Of a DNA stretch of 64,000 nt, positions 21,501 to 31,038 are shown piece after piece (the stretch's first letter is position 1; every line of letters begins with the position of its first letter). Under the pieces are notes generated by a model. It saw only the letters and a list, made by a program, of their open reading frames with translations, did not search any database and was not told the origin of the DNA. Location of the stretch: positions 124,001 through 188,000 of the forward strand of contig OZ025867.1 of assembly GCA_964019425.1 (NCBI GenBank), read 5' to 3'. This DNA is from Flectonema sp. DT1601. Lineage: Eukaryota; Euglenozoa; Diplonemea; Diplonemida; Diplonemidae. The position numbers and the translations under genes are program-made.

Positions 21501-22529
21501 GTTCACGTTGAAAATTTAGGAGGGGTTTTTCCCATCCCCCAAAATAACTATTTGTCAACGGTATGGGAATTCTCAAAGGAACAGTCTCAAGAAAAACAAA
21601 TACTCGCACCGTATGAACAATTCTATGACAAGGTTATGTTTAAATTTGAAAATGGAAACGACCAAGATCCGACAGGTATAGAAGCCGTGCTGTTGGAATT
21701 TAACACAACTTTAAAACGATTTGGAAATGCCTACGATGAAATCACAGATTGGTTTGGTGCTTGGGAAGATTACATGGACGGTGTAAAGATTCAACAATAT
21801 CCATATCAACAATCATTTCCGATTGCCTCAACTACATGGTCAGGTCGTATCCTTCATTCATCTGATGTTTGGGTATGGATGAGAACACAATACTTATTAG
21901 TAAGCGGTGCCATCACTGGAACATTAGCAAGTCTGGGTCTCGCTACTTGTATAATTTTCTTAGCCACGTTAAATGTAATTATTGCTTTGTTTGTACTCCT
22001 TGAACTGTGTGGTGTCGTTGGAAGTACGTTAGGTCTAACCTACCTCTTAGGATGGGAATTAGGTATGGTTGAATCAGTTAGCATTACCATATTAGTTGGG
22101 TTATCTGTTGATTATGTTGTTCATTTTGCTGTTCATTACGGACATGTTAGGGTTCATTCAAAGTCTGATACTGGCCCAAGTGAACGTCAGCGTCGAGTCC
22201 ATGAAGTAGTTTCTGACATGGGTCCGACAGTTCTCGGTGGTGCCGCGACATCTATAGGTGCGTCATTAGTTTTAGTTTGTACTTGGATTCAGTTCTTTTA
22301 CAAATTTGGTATCATTTTTCTTCTGACCATTTTATTTTCATATCTGTGGGCTATGTTCTTCTTCTTACCGATGTTGTCTTTCTTTGGACCAGAACAAGAA
22401 TTTTTAAGTTTACGACCTCTCCTCGCAAAATGCTTACCAAGCTGGTTTGGAGACGAAACCAACCAGGTGGCCGACGGAGTCGTCGATCCCGAAGAAGAGA
22501 TGAAGACAAAGGAAGAGGATTTGAAATAG
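18591..22529 (+). CDS. Dispatched/Patched-like RND transporter with sterol-sensing domain, paralogue A
   Basis: 1312 aa, single exon. ATG 18591 was chosen because the open frame upstream is only Lys homopolymer. Layout of the Patched/Dispatched superfamily: cytosolic N-terminus, TM1 ~52-76, a large Cys-rich extracellular loop (CPGMDCPWY), a TM2-TM6 sterol-sensing block from ~430 (LAILSFLFVYLYLQ) with the proton-relay-type motif GADDIFVFMDNW at ~501, a second loop, and TM8-TM12 with GLSVDYVVHFAVHY at ~1169. Acidic residues in both TM4 and TM10 are the RND signature, so an ion-driven lipid or lipoprotein exporter of the plasma or endomembrane is expected (family inference). A Cys cluster (CCCCGNTLAGAWCNCCTCFS) at ~604-623 may be palmitoylated. 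The C-terminus is acidic (PEEEMKTKEEDLK). The stop is TAG, with no readthrough-like context. Confidence 0.9.
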   Translation: MKGSNRTEGNTPPETPKTPPGRHRSIKTGMTDEQIVDKELRLVNWIVDYPKVWIGSCFIMFLILTIIGFVVVGFKISDQEMAARYDWRTERRDAVHRMREAIEEQPNGINKPNTPRELIRTEQISSFHFIYNNDDDHVFTVAIAQFMKQTEDRLLADPEYSNHCMIQWLPGTAKCPGMDCPWYRTNWDYTRGAPMVDGSQMICSPPTSLAYYFYNTRLAINMPILQNGEEFYTECNLSTNYTWCVNNAVPVYLTQLANGRTYTENAADIENGGIEPTQLQIDAYIGYAALARSEMVWLNIFFDKTYGNPPKPNTCTSTRSKIDFGGPRELVNPTRYASTRCQLQTTIATCEQVVGCSWTEYAGIRMNRTACQPSQYNYVSALQEGDINEDQVDDFGKWAKDFTSFFEDSSGPDTDLYFFANGVLFDRFLEIVARDSLLAILSFLFVYLYLQIHTGSFFLATLGMIQVIMPFSMGYFVYRVVFQIKAFYGLSSLALYIVLAIGADDIFVFMDNWVQAGIRPRADNCTYIKGRMAHAWKIAGTAMGITSMTTMAAFIATMTSPLLEIGLFGLFAAILVFFDYLLVMTFFAAAVVIHHRNYEHTIGCCCCGNTLAGAWCNCCTCFSTVLNEGNENAVVIAPDVDDKCSSSSSSNGVFTVPPRPKIECMQTMLVEPRSCETLEDARQKLGTSLDIGTGGPTTTAIPSPDHKEQLHNAVAQDPTFKYSRIVGIVLLVIAIILYVSGFASLQSDHSTGYDKVLTYSAVIIFGLITFNAAMNAFKTARDRRVEIEGNSPTASNFMVTHMAPFLSGTSGIGSRWFIRIIPGTILLGVWVVLVIHAFKLDYTSKNEQWLPDWHPLQRFMDSSKDDFVATDTEKVQSVQIVFGMNVHEPIDRSGTDKYDTADKGKPVFSEWSTKQSDLSSEQFQQFLLGFCDHILETTSAGMPLQRTMINARSDPRQGLGDQNCFIRGLKVHVENLGGVFPIPQNNYLSTVWEFSKEQSQEKQILAPYEQFYDKVMFKFENGNDQDPTGIEAVLLEFNTTLKRFGNAYDEITDWFGAWEDYMDGVKIQQYPYQQSFPIASTTWSGRILHSSDVWVWMRTQYLLVSGAITGTLASLGLATCIIFLATLNVIIALFVLLELCGVVGSTLGLTYLLGWELGMVESVSITILVGLSVDYVVHFAVHYGHVRVHSKSDTGPSERQRRVHEVVSDMGPTVLGGAATSIGASLVLVCTWIQFFYKFGIIFLLTILFSYLWAMFFFLPMLSFFGPEQEFLSLRPLLAKCLPSWFGDETNQVADGVVDPEEEMKTKEEDLK

Positions 22530-22570
22530 TTTTTCTTTTTCAACTTGAAAAAAAAAAAAAAAAAAAAAAA

Positions 22571-22699
22571 ACCATCCAGATTGGATTTACCTTATGTTTC
22601 ATCGAACACAGACAGAATCCTTTTTTACGGTGAAATACGTCCTGACCATAAGAAATGTTGGCTTTCAATCTGGATGGTCTTCTCCGACTACGTCGGTAC
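22571..22699 (-). mobile_element. short inverted-repeat element, family A, copy 2
   Basis: Begins ACCATCCAGATT and has CAATCTGGATGGT near its other end, then TCTCCGACTACGTCGGTAC: the reverse of the copy at 7341. It lies 41 bp after the stop of paralogue A, in its likely 3' UTR. Confidence 0.65.
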
Positions 22700-23716
22700 A
22701 AAAAAATAAAAAAAAGATGCGCGTTTTCCTGTCAAGTTACGTTGTTTTATTCTGACGACCTATACTAGCTGGTTGTAGAATAAAGCGATTTTTTTTTTTT
22801 TTTTACCAATCAAAAAAAAAAAAAAAAAAAAAAAGAAAAGAAAACAAATTCCTCACCACGTATTTAAACATGTTTCTCGTAATGCTGAGTGTATTGTTTT
22901 TATTGTCCTCCCCCCCCCCCTTTCCCTATAGAAATATTTTCTTTAAGAAACTAAGACTACCTACTTGGTTAATTATGTTGTTGTGTCGTGCTTCTTTCCA
23001 GTGATAGCTTTCTTCTTGTCCTTTACTGTGTGGGGGGAAGAGTGGGACATGAAATCAGCGATACCTATGTTATGGTGACCTCATACACAGATACGAATTG
23101 TTGTGTACAAATGCTGAGTTGTTTCCCACTCCTTTTTTTTTTTTATTTTATTTTTTTAAAAAGTTTTTATAACATTCACCAGACTAACACTTTGTCTCCA
23201 GTTCGACCAATTGCTTTCTTACCAAGGCCTTCTACTAACTACTATGTTCTTATCAAGCTTTCACGCAATACGTTTTTTTTTCCCTAAAAGCAAAGCCTAG
23301 TCCCTTACTGCTACAGCAAAAATGTATTTTTTTTTTTTTTTTTTTTGAGTGCTAACGTGACTCGTCACAATTCGATACGGTTTCTGTGGTTTTCACTCTT
23401 TTCTGTCTTCCTTATTGCGTGGTAGTTTTGGGTACTGGATTTGTTTTTTTTTATAAATTTTTTTTTTTTTTTTTATTATTCTTTTTTAAAATTCCCCTCC
23501 TCCTCTCGGGGTTTTGGCCGAATCTTAATTTAGTTTTTAGCCCAGTTTCACGTTGCTTGATATTAATTACAATATGAAGCTTCTGCTCTCCTATTATTCC
23601 TTTTTTCTAAAACATGTGGAGCAAGAAAAAAAAAAAAAAAAAGAGTAAAAACTCTCATCTTGTGACATTCAAGCAAACAGTAATAATTACGTGTCTTGTC
23701 GGTGTATTACTTCCGA

Positions 23717-23751
<35 letters not shown>

Positions 23752-24540
23752 ATAGATCTCTAGTAGTGTTTTCATAATCTTATTTTTTTCCCTGAAATAT
23801 ATTTATTGTTTAACAATAGACAGACGCGTTCTGAGATATTATTTTCGGTATCTGCAGATTGTTGCTTCTATGTTTTTGATGGTGATGATATATTTCTGGC
23901 AATCAGTAACATGGGATCTTCTCTGACCTTCACTTCATTTGGTATGAATTTTCTAAGATTGTTTTCGGAAGGTTTGTCTCTTCGCGACTTACATGATTAG
24001 GGTAGAGAAACTTGGCAGCAATACTTAATTTTTCTTTCGCTTCAAATTTATGTAGTTGCTTGCTGATTTTTTTCCCCCCTTTTTTTTTTTTTTTTTTTTT
24101 TTTTTTCCCCCCTTAAATTTTGTTGTTTTAAAAAAAATTTGTCCACTAATTCTTTCTGCCCTAACTATTTCTATTTTGGATTTATTTCTTATATCAAATT
24201 ATTTATAACCCGTTTGAGAATAAAAAAAAAAAATAAAAAAACAAAGCTCTAACCGTTGTGAGGTTTCTCTTTTCCACCCCTCCTTTCTTTACAGAACATG
24301 GGACGCTCAACCTGATGGTACGTGGTCCTCGAATTACCAGATTCGACAACGTCTTCTGGTCAATAAGACAAAAAGAAAATAGTTTTCTCTTTTTATGTTT
24401 TTTCTTTTTTTCCAAGCGTAATTATTCTTTGATTAACAACTACAAAATATTTTTTTTTTTCAGCCAAGTACTTGATATTAATTTTGTTTTTTAATACTTA
24501 AAATTGTTACTGTTTTTACCCCCCTTTGAGTTTTTTTTAT
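22700..24540. other. intergenic, homopolymers and repeat pieces
   Basis: No gene is supported. A 64-codon ORF at 23806-24000 has mixed composition but no recognised family. At about 24352-24530 there is a repeat (CAACGTCTTCTGGTCAATAA; AAGTACTTGATATTAATTTTG; TTGTTACTGTTTTTAC) that recurs at 52805-52985, partly at 63133-63165, and at the window end. Confidence 0.5.
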
Positions 24541-24815
24541 TATGAGCATGACACTTAAAGTAACTACTTTCCAGTCCTGCAAACTGGAATGACTCAGTCT
24601 CAACATTTGATTGACTTACTTCTACACCATAACTGATGAGAGAGAATAGAGGTAAAGAGGTATATGGATTACTCTCGAAACCTAAATAGTTACTTTACTA
24701 TGCTAAGTTGCGCATCACCCTTAGTCACTGTATTTAAAACTAATGTTAAATTATCTTTATGTTTATTTGATACAACACAGTTGTAATTTTTACAAAATCG
24801 AACATACATCCCCCC
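24541..24815 (+). repeat. dispersed ~260-bp repeat (LTR-like), solo copy
   Basis: Contains CCAGTCCTGCAAACTGGAAT, GACTCAGTCTCAACATTTGA, GGATTACTCTCGAAACCTAA, TAGTCACTGTATTTAAAACT and ends ACAAAATCGAACATACATCC. It is nearly identical to 49221-49479 and 51594-51869, which flank the ORF at 49592-51511 in the same orientation. Here there is no ORF, so it may be a solo terminal repeat. Confidence 0.65.
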
Positions 24816-26931
24816 TTTGAGCTTAAGAATGCAGTATCAAATTAACCCCTTTTCTTTGGTTTTGTCATCTTGGCTGCAATTACGTTTTTCTTTATTTTTT
24901 ATTTGTATGTCGTTGTGTTATTCAATTCTTGTCATAATTATTATTATTACTTTTTTTTTAAATTATCGATTTTTTTGTTTTCTTGAAGAGCAACTTTGAC
25001 CTTTACATTCAAGGAACAAACAAAACAAACAAAAAAAAAAAAAAAGGTGTTGGCAGCAACTGGAAAATAGTTTCACGCGTAAAATGGACAACAACAAAAA
25101 AAAAAAAAAACTGCTGGGGTGTTTGCGTGCTTGATGCGTTGTAGTAGGTAGGCATTGGCTAGTGTTGACTTGGTATTTCGTCATTCGTGGAGGGAAAAAA
25201 AAAAGATTGAACGAAGCTATTATTTTTTGTTACCCCTCCCCGTTGTCGATCTGTTGTTCAAAAAACTCTATTGACCCTCATCGGCAGTCATCAGTTTCTT
25301 GACTTGCTATTTTTGATGTGGTTTTATTTTAAAAAATTATTTCATTTGTAAATAAAAACTACTATCGACATACATTAGTCATCCATTGCGAGTTCTCAAT
25401 TCACGAATGTGCTTGTGTGCCTTGGAGAGATTATGTCGTTGTGTAGTTATGCTCTGTTTCTCTCGTTCTTCCCTTTTTTTCTTTTCTTTTTCAATTTTTT
25501 TTTTTTTTAAAAAGAAGGTTGCCGCAGTTAAAATTATAATAAAACATTTTTTGTTTTATTTATGATAATACTCCTACGACTAGACTATATTTTTTTTTTT
25601 TCTTTTTCTCCTCCCTTCGTGTTATGTGGGGTTGGTGTCGTCCATTTCGTGTTTAATGATTAATATTTTTTTCATATAAATCACTAGCTATGCAATAGAG
25701 ACTTCCTTCTGATAGAAGGTAGTTTTTACAGCAAGACGACACATTTTTATTTTATTTTTCTCTTTTCTCTTTTTAACCTCCCAATTGCTTATTTAAGTTG
25801 AATCTAATTTGTGTCTTTTTATTTTTATTTTTTTATTTTTGTAGATGGCTTTTCTGCAAAATATCTATTTCCTTGCTGTGATCATCTTCAATTTTTTTTT
25901 TATATTATTATTTCATGTACTGAACTCGTCTACTGCACAAAAGAGTGCAGCTTTCCAGGGTAATTGTCCCTGTCCCCGCTTGATGCATTTCAAGGGACAA
26001 TCACTCCTTCAAAAAGAGACGACTACGTCATCCAGGGGCCAGTGGACATGGTCGACAGGATCGTCACTGTGTTGCTACTTCAGTTCTGTCAGGGGAATGT
26101 TAATGACTTCTCGGTGCGGAACAACGATTGCAAAAAAAAAAAAAAAAAAAAAAAACCTCCACCTAATATTGTCACTGAGCCTTGTTGGACTCGCTAACTA
26201 ATTACAACGTGTTTTTTATAACTTTTCATTTCCTTTTTTTTTTTTTTTTTTTTTTTAAAATATTTTTGATTTAGTGCACTATCTTATAATAAACTCATAT
26301 TATAGCTACAGATGAAGTCATTAAAGAGGGAAAAGCAGTATAAGATAATGGCTCCTGAAACTACGTGCAAACGGTGTTTTATAGAACAGCAGAACAAATG
26401 TGTTTTTTATAAGCCTTATTTTTTATTTTTTTTAAAAAAAATATTTTGATGTAGTGCAACTATCTCATAACTTAGCTCTCTCTCTCTCAGGTGAGATGCA
26501 TCTGACTGTTGAGAACCAAAGTGGAGGGACAGATATATTTTTTTTTTTTTCATCTAGGAAAATCTTCTTTTTTTAATAGAGGGAAAAAAATAAAAAAATG
26601 AGATGAATTTTATTTTTATTTTTTTTATTTTCCATTCTGTTGCGTTCGTTGACGACAACAAAGAAAAAAAAAAAAAAAAAAACTTAACGACTGTGTGATG
26701 CCCAAACACAACCTGTTTACTCTCTCGGTTGACTTTTTGATCAACTGTTTTTTTTTTTTTTTTTAAATTATTTGTTCTTTTCCCTTTGTGATATTTTCGT
26801 TATACTTTTTTTTTTTTTACTTTTTCACATCAGCATTACCATGATCAAGAACTACCGAAGTGATCTTAGAAGTGATTTTTTTTTTTCTTTTTTTTTTTCT
26901 GTTTATATAATTCATTCATCTCCTCTCAGTA
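24816..26931. other. intergenic between the two Dispatched-like genes
   Basis: Homopolymer-rich. A mixed-composition ORF at 25964-26197 (PVDMVDRIVTVLLLQFCQGN) is noted in findings. At about 26205-26480 a ~190-bp unit (TTTTTTATAA...GTAGTGCAACTATCT...) is duplicated in diverged form. A pyrimidine tract ending CTCTCAG at 26929 lies 2 nt before the start of paralogue B. Confidence 0.5.
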
Positions 26932-29900
26932 ATGACTTTGGCACAGGGTTATTACGAAAACCCTGGGGGAGGGTTGCAAACAAATGCAGGACCTGCTTGT
27001 GAGATGAACCAACAGCAGTTTGGTAAACAAGCTATTTCTGACGGAATACCAGATGAGATCTCACCAAAGGGAAGACATCGTGATGTTAATTGTGGAATGA
27101 CTGATGAAGAGATCGTTTCTAAAGAATTAAGAGTAACGAACTTCATAGTTGATTACCCAAAGACTGTATTGGGATGCTGTGGACTTGCTTTCTTTGTGTT
27201 GACTGTCATCGCATTCGCAGTCATCGGGTTTAAGATCAGCGGCTCAGAGCTACGTGACAGAAATGACTTTCGCAGTCAACGTAGCGATGCGTACGATGAG
27301 TTGGTCGATTTGATTGATGTTCAACCGAATGGGTTACCTGTCTCTAATGCTGGAGATAATGAAGAGTTGCTTAGGGTTAATTCACTCGCATCATTCTCAT
27401 TCATCTATCACGGTGATGGTAAAAACGTTTTCACCGCAGACAAAATTGCTTTCATGAGAACTGCGGAACAACATCTTGAAAACGATGACGAGTTTAAAAA
27501 CCATTGCGTCTTATCCTGGATACCTGTTACTGCAAAGTGTCCTGGGTATGACTGTCCTTGGTACCAAGAAAACTGGGACTACACTGGTGCTAATCCTATG
27601 CATGGCAGTAAGTTGATATGCTCCGCAAACTTTTATTCAATTTCTTGGATTATGTTCAATACTCGTATTGTACATCCGACACCTGTCGATGTTAACGGTG
27701 ATGAGCTTTATAATGTTTGCGATTTAAAAACTGATTTAAACACCTGTATAAATAATGGTACACTCGCATATATAGCGTTGTTGAATACCGGAGAGACTTA
27801 CGATCAGAAGAGGGTAAAAGTTGAGGGAGGAGGTATCGCACCAACGGATGATGAAGTTTTGAGTTTTATAAAAATATTTGACAGGTTGAGAAGGCTTCCA
27901 AACTATTCGTATTTAACTCCCTTCTTTGATAAACAATTTACAAACAACTCTTTCACCAAAGATGATCCTAGGTACTACGATTCGTACGTAACTAGATCGA
28001 GGGTTGCTTTCGGTGGACCAATCGAAAAGACTGATCCAAAAAACATCAATCCACCTTGTCAGACTCGTTCTGTGAATGACTGTACTGAAGGATGTCTTTG
28101 GTCTTCTCAAGCTGGAGCAGAATTAGACCAAACTGGATGTATCCCAAATCAATATGTCGAGGCAGGAGATAGAGATTCGGATGCCCAGGAGGATCAATTG
28201 TCAGATTTCACCAAATGGGGTAAAGATTTTACAAACTTCTACGATGATATTTCAGGTCCTGTTGACGTCTTGTACACAGCTAACGGAGTCACTTTTGAAA
28301 AATTCTTAGAAATCATCATGAGGGATGCAATGCTCGCAGTCATTTCTTTCGTTTTCGTATTTTTATACCTTCAAATCCACACCAATTCATTCTTCTTGGC
28401 AATGCTTGGTATGATTCAAGTCATTATGCCATTTCCGATGGGTTACTTCATGTACAGAGTTGTGTTTCAGATTGAAGCCTTTTACGGATTATCAACATTG
28501 ACTTTATACATCGTACTCGCCATTGGTGCTGATGATATCTTCGTCTTCATGGACAATTGGGTTCAGGCTGACATTAAGCCAAGAGCTGATAACTGTACTT
28601 ATATCAAAGGAAGAATGGCTCATGCTTGGAAGATTGCTGGTACTGCGATGGGAATCACTTCCGTAACGACAATGGCTGCTTTCATCGCGACAATGTCATC
28701 TCCGTTGTTGGAAATCGGATTGTTTGGGTTGTTCGCTGCTATTTTAGTATTCTTCGATTACTTGTTGGTTATGACGTTCTTTGCTGCAGCAGTTGTACTG
28801 TACCATCGTAATTATGAAAACACGATTGGATGTTGCTGCTGTGGTACCACAACACTTGGGAAGTTCTGTGACTGCTGCACCTGTTTCTCAGTATTAGAAA
28901 TTGGAGGCCATCCAACAGATGAGTTGGCTTGCATGCAATCACGACTATCAGCTCCGAGAACCTTTGAAACTATTGATGAAGCGAGAGCAGTTCTTGGACC
29001 ACTACTCGATCATACTGTGAAGGGATCTCCACAAAAGGAACAGGCTATGTTTGATCCGGAGTCTGTGAGATCAATCATCCGCCCGATGAATATTTGCTTC
29101 TATATTTTATTAGTAGCATCCGTTGCCTTATACTTAGCTGGATTCATTGCATTGCAAACTGACCACAACAGTGGTACCGGCTTCATAAAGTGGGTCCTGT
29201 TACTGATCATCGCATTAGCATTATTCTGTGCATCTCTTAATGCGTATAAGTCAGCAACAACGAAGAAGAATTCTCTTAAAGAAAGGTTTGATGAACCAGG
29301 ATTAATGGCTAAACATGTAGCACCATACCTGTCAGGAAGTAACGGTAAACCAGTTATATATAGAATGATCCCATCGTTCATCTTGGTTGCTATTTGGGTT
29401 GTTATGGTCATCCAAGCGGCTAAGTTACATCCGACTACAAAGAACGATCAGTTTTTACCTGACTGGCATCCAGTCCAGAGATACATGAACTCAGCTCATA
29501 ATGACTTCCCTAGTAATACTCAGGATTTCGTCTGGGGGGTTAATGTTGTGTTTGGACTCGATTCGGAAGACCCGATTGATCGAAGTGGAACTAACAAATA
29601 CGAGTCGGATGAGAAGGGAGTTCCAGTCTTTACAAACTATCCAACAAAGCAAACAGATTTATCATCGACGCAATTTCAAAATTTTGTAGTTGCTCTGTGT
29701 GATGAGACTCTGAAGCGTTCATTGACTGTTCCGGATACGTATTTACAGAGAACGGGTGTTGGGTCTCCACCTGAGGATCAGAATTGTTTGATGAAAAACT
29801 TTGCTGAATTTCAAAAAGAAAATAACAGAACTTTTCCAGTTCCTCCAAACGAGTTCTTGTTGTCGATGTGGAACTTTACGTCAGCTCAGAGTAGAAGAAA

Positions 29901-30786
29901 GAATATCGAAAGAATTCAACCATTCGAAACAGTTCATAACAAGGTGTTGTATGATTTTGGAAATGGAAATGGAAATGATCCAACAGGTATCAAAGCTGTA
30001 TTCCTTCAGTTCAACACTACTTTAAAACAATTTGGAAATCCTTACGAAGATATCGTCGACTGGTTCGATTCTTGGGACGATTGGCTTTCTGAAATTAAAA
30101 CGCGAAAGGCTCCCTGGGTCCAACAAATATATCCAACGTCATCTGACTTTCCATGGGAAAGTGGAATGATTCACACAAGTGGTATCTGGGTGTGGATGAA
30201 CACTCAAAAACAACTTGTCAGCGGAGCAGTCACGGGTACAATTATTTCATTGGGATTGGCGACGTTTATTATCTTCGCTGCGTCGTTGAATATTATTATT
30301 GCTGTCATTGTATTTGTTGAGTTGGTTGGTGTTGTTGGTTGTGTCTTGGGGACTGCATCCCTTCTAGGCTGGGAACTTGGTATGATAGAAAGTGTCAGCA
30401 TCACAGTACTAGTCGGGTTGTCAGTAGATTATGTTGTTCACTTTGCAGTACATTACAATCACGTTAAGGTCGGATCTGGTAGCAACACTACTACTGAAAG
30501 ACAGAGAAGGGTTCATGAGGTCATCGCTGATATGGGACCCACAGTCCTCGGCGGTGCCGCAACATCAATGGGTGCAGCTATGATCTTATTGTGTACTTGG
30601 CTGCAGATATTTTATAAGTTTGGTATCTTCTTCTTGTTCACGATCTTGTTTTCATACTTTTGGGCAATGTTCTTCTTCCTTCCACTTATGAGTATCTTTG
30701 GTCCGCAGAATGAATTCATGTCATTACGACCAGTGTTAGCTAAATGTTTTCCAAAGTTCTTTGCTAAAGAGGAGACGTCGGATTGA
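26932..30786 (+). CDS. Dispatched/Patched-like RND transporter with sterol-sensing domain, paralogue B
   Basis: 1284 aa to a UGA stop, single exon. ATG 26932 follows CTCTCAG by 2 nt. Same architecture as paralogue A: GRHRDVNCGMTDEEIVSKEL near the N-terminus, TM1 at ~76-100, the CPGYDCPWY extracellular motif, a sterol-sensing block with GADDIFVFMDNW (~531), a Cys cluster (CCCCGTTTLGKFCDCCTCFS, ~632-651), and TM10 GLSVDYVVHFAVHY (~1162). It most likely exports or moves lipids or lipid-linked cargo at a membrane (family inference). It arose with A by tandem duplication; a 280-bp stretch around TM4-TM6 is ~96% identical at DNA level while the rest is far more diverged. The UGA is followed by CGG, a hairpin and an in-frame extension (next two entries). 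Confidence 0.92.
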   Translation: MTLAQGYYENPGGGLQTNAGPACEMNQQQFGKQAISDGIPDEISPKGRHRDVNCGMTDEEIVSKELRVTNFIVDYPKTVLGCCGLAFFVLTVIAFAVIGFKISGSELRDRNDFRSQRSDAYDELVDLIDVQPNGLPVSNAGDNEELLRVNSLASFSFIYHGDGKNVFTADKIAFMRTAEQHLENDDEFKNHCVLSWIPVTAKCPGYDCPWYQENWDYTGANPMHGSKLICSANFYSISWIMFNTRIVHPTPVDVNGDELYNVCDLKTDLNTCINNGTLAYIALLNTGETYDQKRVKVEGGGIAPTDDEVLSFIKIFDRLRRLPNYSYLTPFFDKQFTNNSFTKDDPRYYDSYVTRSRVAFGGPIEKTDPKNINPPCQTRSVNDCTEGCLWSSQAGAELDQTGCIPNQYVEAGDRDSDAQEDQLSDFTKWGKDFTNFYDDISGPVDVLYTANGVTFEKFLEIIMRDAMLAVISFVFVFLYLQIHTNSFFLAMLGMIQVIMPFPMGYFMYRVVFQIEAFYGLSTLTLYIVLAIGADDIFVFMDNWVQADIKPRADNCTYIKGRMAHAWKIAGTAMGITSVTTMAAFIATMSSPLLEIGLFGLFAAILVFFDYLLVMTFFAAAVVLYHRNYENTIGCCCCGTTTLGKFCDCCTCFSVLEIGGHPTDELACMQSRLSAPRTFETIDEARAVLGPLLDHTVKGSPQKEQAMFDPESVRSIIRPMNICFYILLVASVALYLAGFIALQTDHNSGTGFIKWVLLLIIALALFCASLNAYKSATTKKNSLKERFDEPGLMAKHVAPYLSGSNGKPVIYRMIPSFILVAIWVVMVIQAAKLHPTTKNDQFLPDWHPVQRYMNSAHNDFPSNTQDFVWGVNVVFGLDSEDPIDRSGTNKYESDEKGVPVFTNYPTKQTDLSSTQFQNFVVALCDETLKRSLTVPDTYLQRTGVGSPPEDQNCLMKNFAEFQKENNRTFPVPPNEFLLSMWNFTSAQSRRKNIERIQPFETVHNKVLYDFGNGNGNDPTGIKAVFLQFNTTLKQFGNPYEDIVDWFDSWDDWLSEIKTRKAPWVQQIYPTSSDFPWESGMIHTSGIWVWMNTQKQLVSGAVTGTIISLGLATFIIFAASLNIIIAVIVFVELVGVVGCVLGTASLLGWELGMIESVSITVLVGLSVDYVVHFAVHYNHVKVGSGSNTTTERQRRVHEVIADMGPTVLGGAATSMGAAMILLCTWLQIFYKFGIFFLFTILFSYFWAMFFFLPLMSIFGPQNEFMSLRPVLAKCFPKFFAKEETSD

Positions 30787-30816
30787 CGGGGTAGGGTGGC
30801 GCTCCAAGCGCCATCC
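30784..30816 (+). promoter_or_regulatory. candidate stop-codon readthrough signal (UGA CGG plus 3' hairpin)
   Basis: UGA at 30784-30786 is followed directly by CGG. After a 7-nt spacer there is a hairpin: GGGTGGCGCT (30794-30803), loop CCA, AGCGCCATCC (30807-30816), 10 bp with one G-U pair. UGA-CGG with a stem-loop about 8 nt downstream is the known type II readthrough architecture of several plant viruses and some cellular genes (established knowledge). Activity here is inferred. Confidence 0.6.
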
Positions 30817-31038
30817 GACAGCGCTGCCAGTGAAATGAAGGCACTCCCAGCTTCGAACATGTACGCTGTTAACCCGCAACCTCTGCAGCCTCTGCAACCT
30901 CTGCAACCACTTCAGCCTTCAAGTCAGCAGCAGGGTTATATTCCACCTGGTTATCAGCCTCCACCTACAAACGGTTACCTTGGTTTTACCATGGGATATC
31001 CTGCTGCATCAGCACCTCCGAATGTGGGTAGGCTTTGA
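30787..31038 (+). CDS. in-frame C-terminal extension of paralogue B (predicted readthrough product)
   Basis: 83 codons in the same frame as paralogue B, ending in TGA at 31036-31038. The sequence is proline/glutamine-rich with PLQ repeats (codons 32-44 of the tail) and a tyrosine-proline tail. PPGY at tail residues 53-56 (nt 30943-30954) is a PPxY motif, the ligand of WW domains such as those of NEDD4-type ubiquitin ligases. The tract has balanced composition and no homopolymers, unlike intergenic DNA here, which argues it is coding. Alternatives: a separate small ORF (no ATG until codon 17), or a tail reached by an unrecognised splice. Paralogue A has no such tail. Confidence 0.55.
   Translation, partial: RGRVALQAPSDSAASEMKALPASNMYAVNPQPLQPLQPLQPLQPSSQQQGYIPPGYQPPPTNGYLGFTMGYPAASAPPNVGRL

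Noticed and set aside
22532-22560. Readthrough tail on Dispatched paralogue A
   Set aside because: Its stop is TAG followed by T-rich then A-rich DNA, with no CGG/CTA context and no hairpin.
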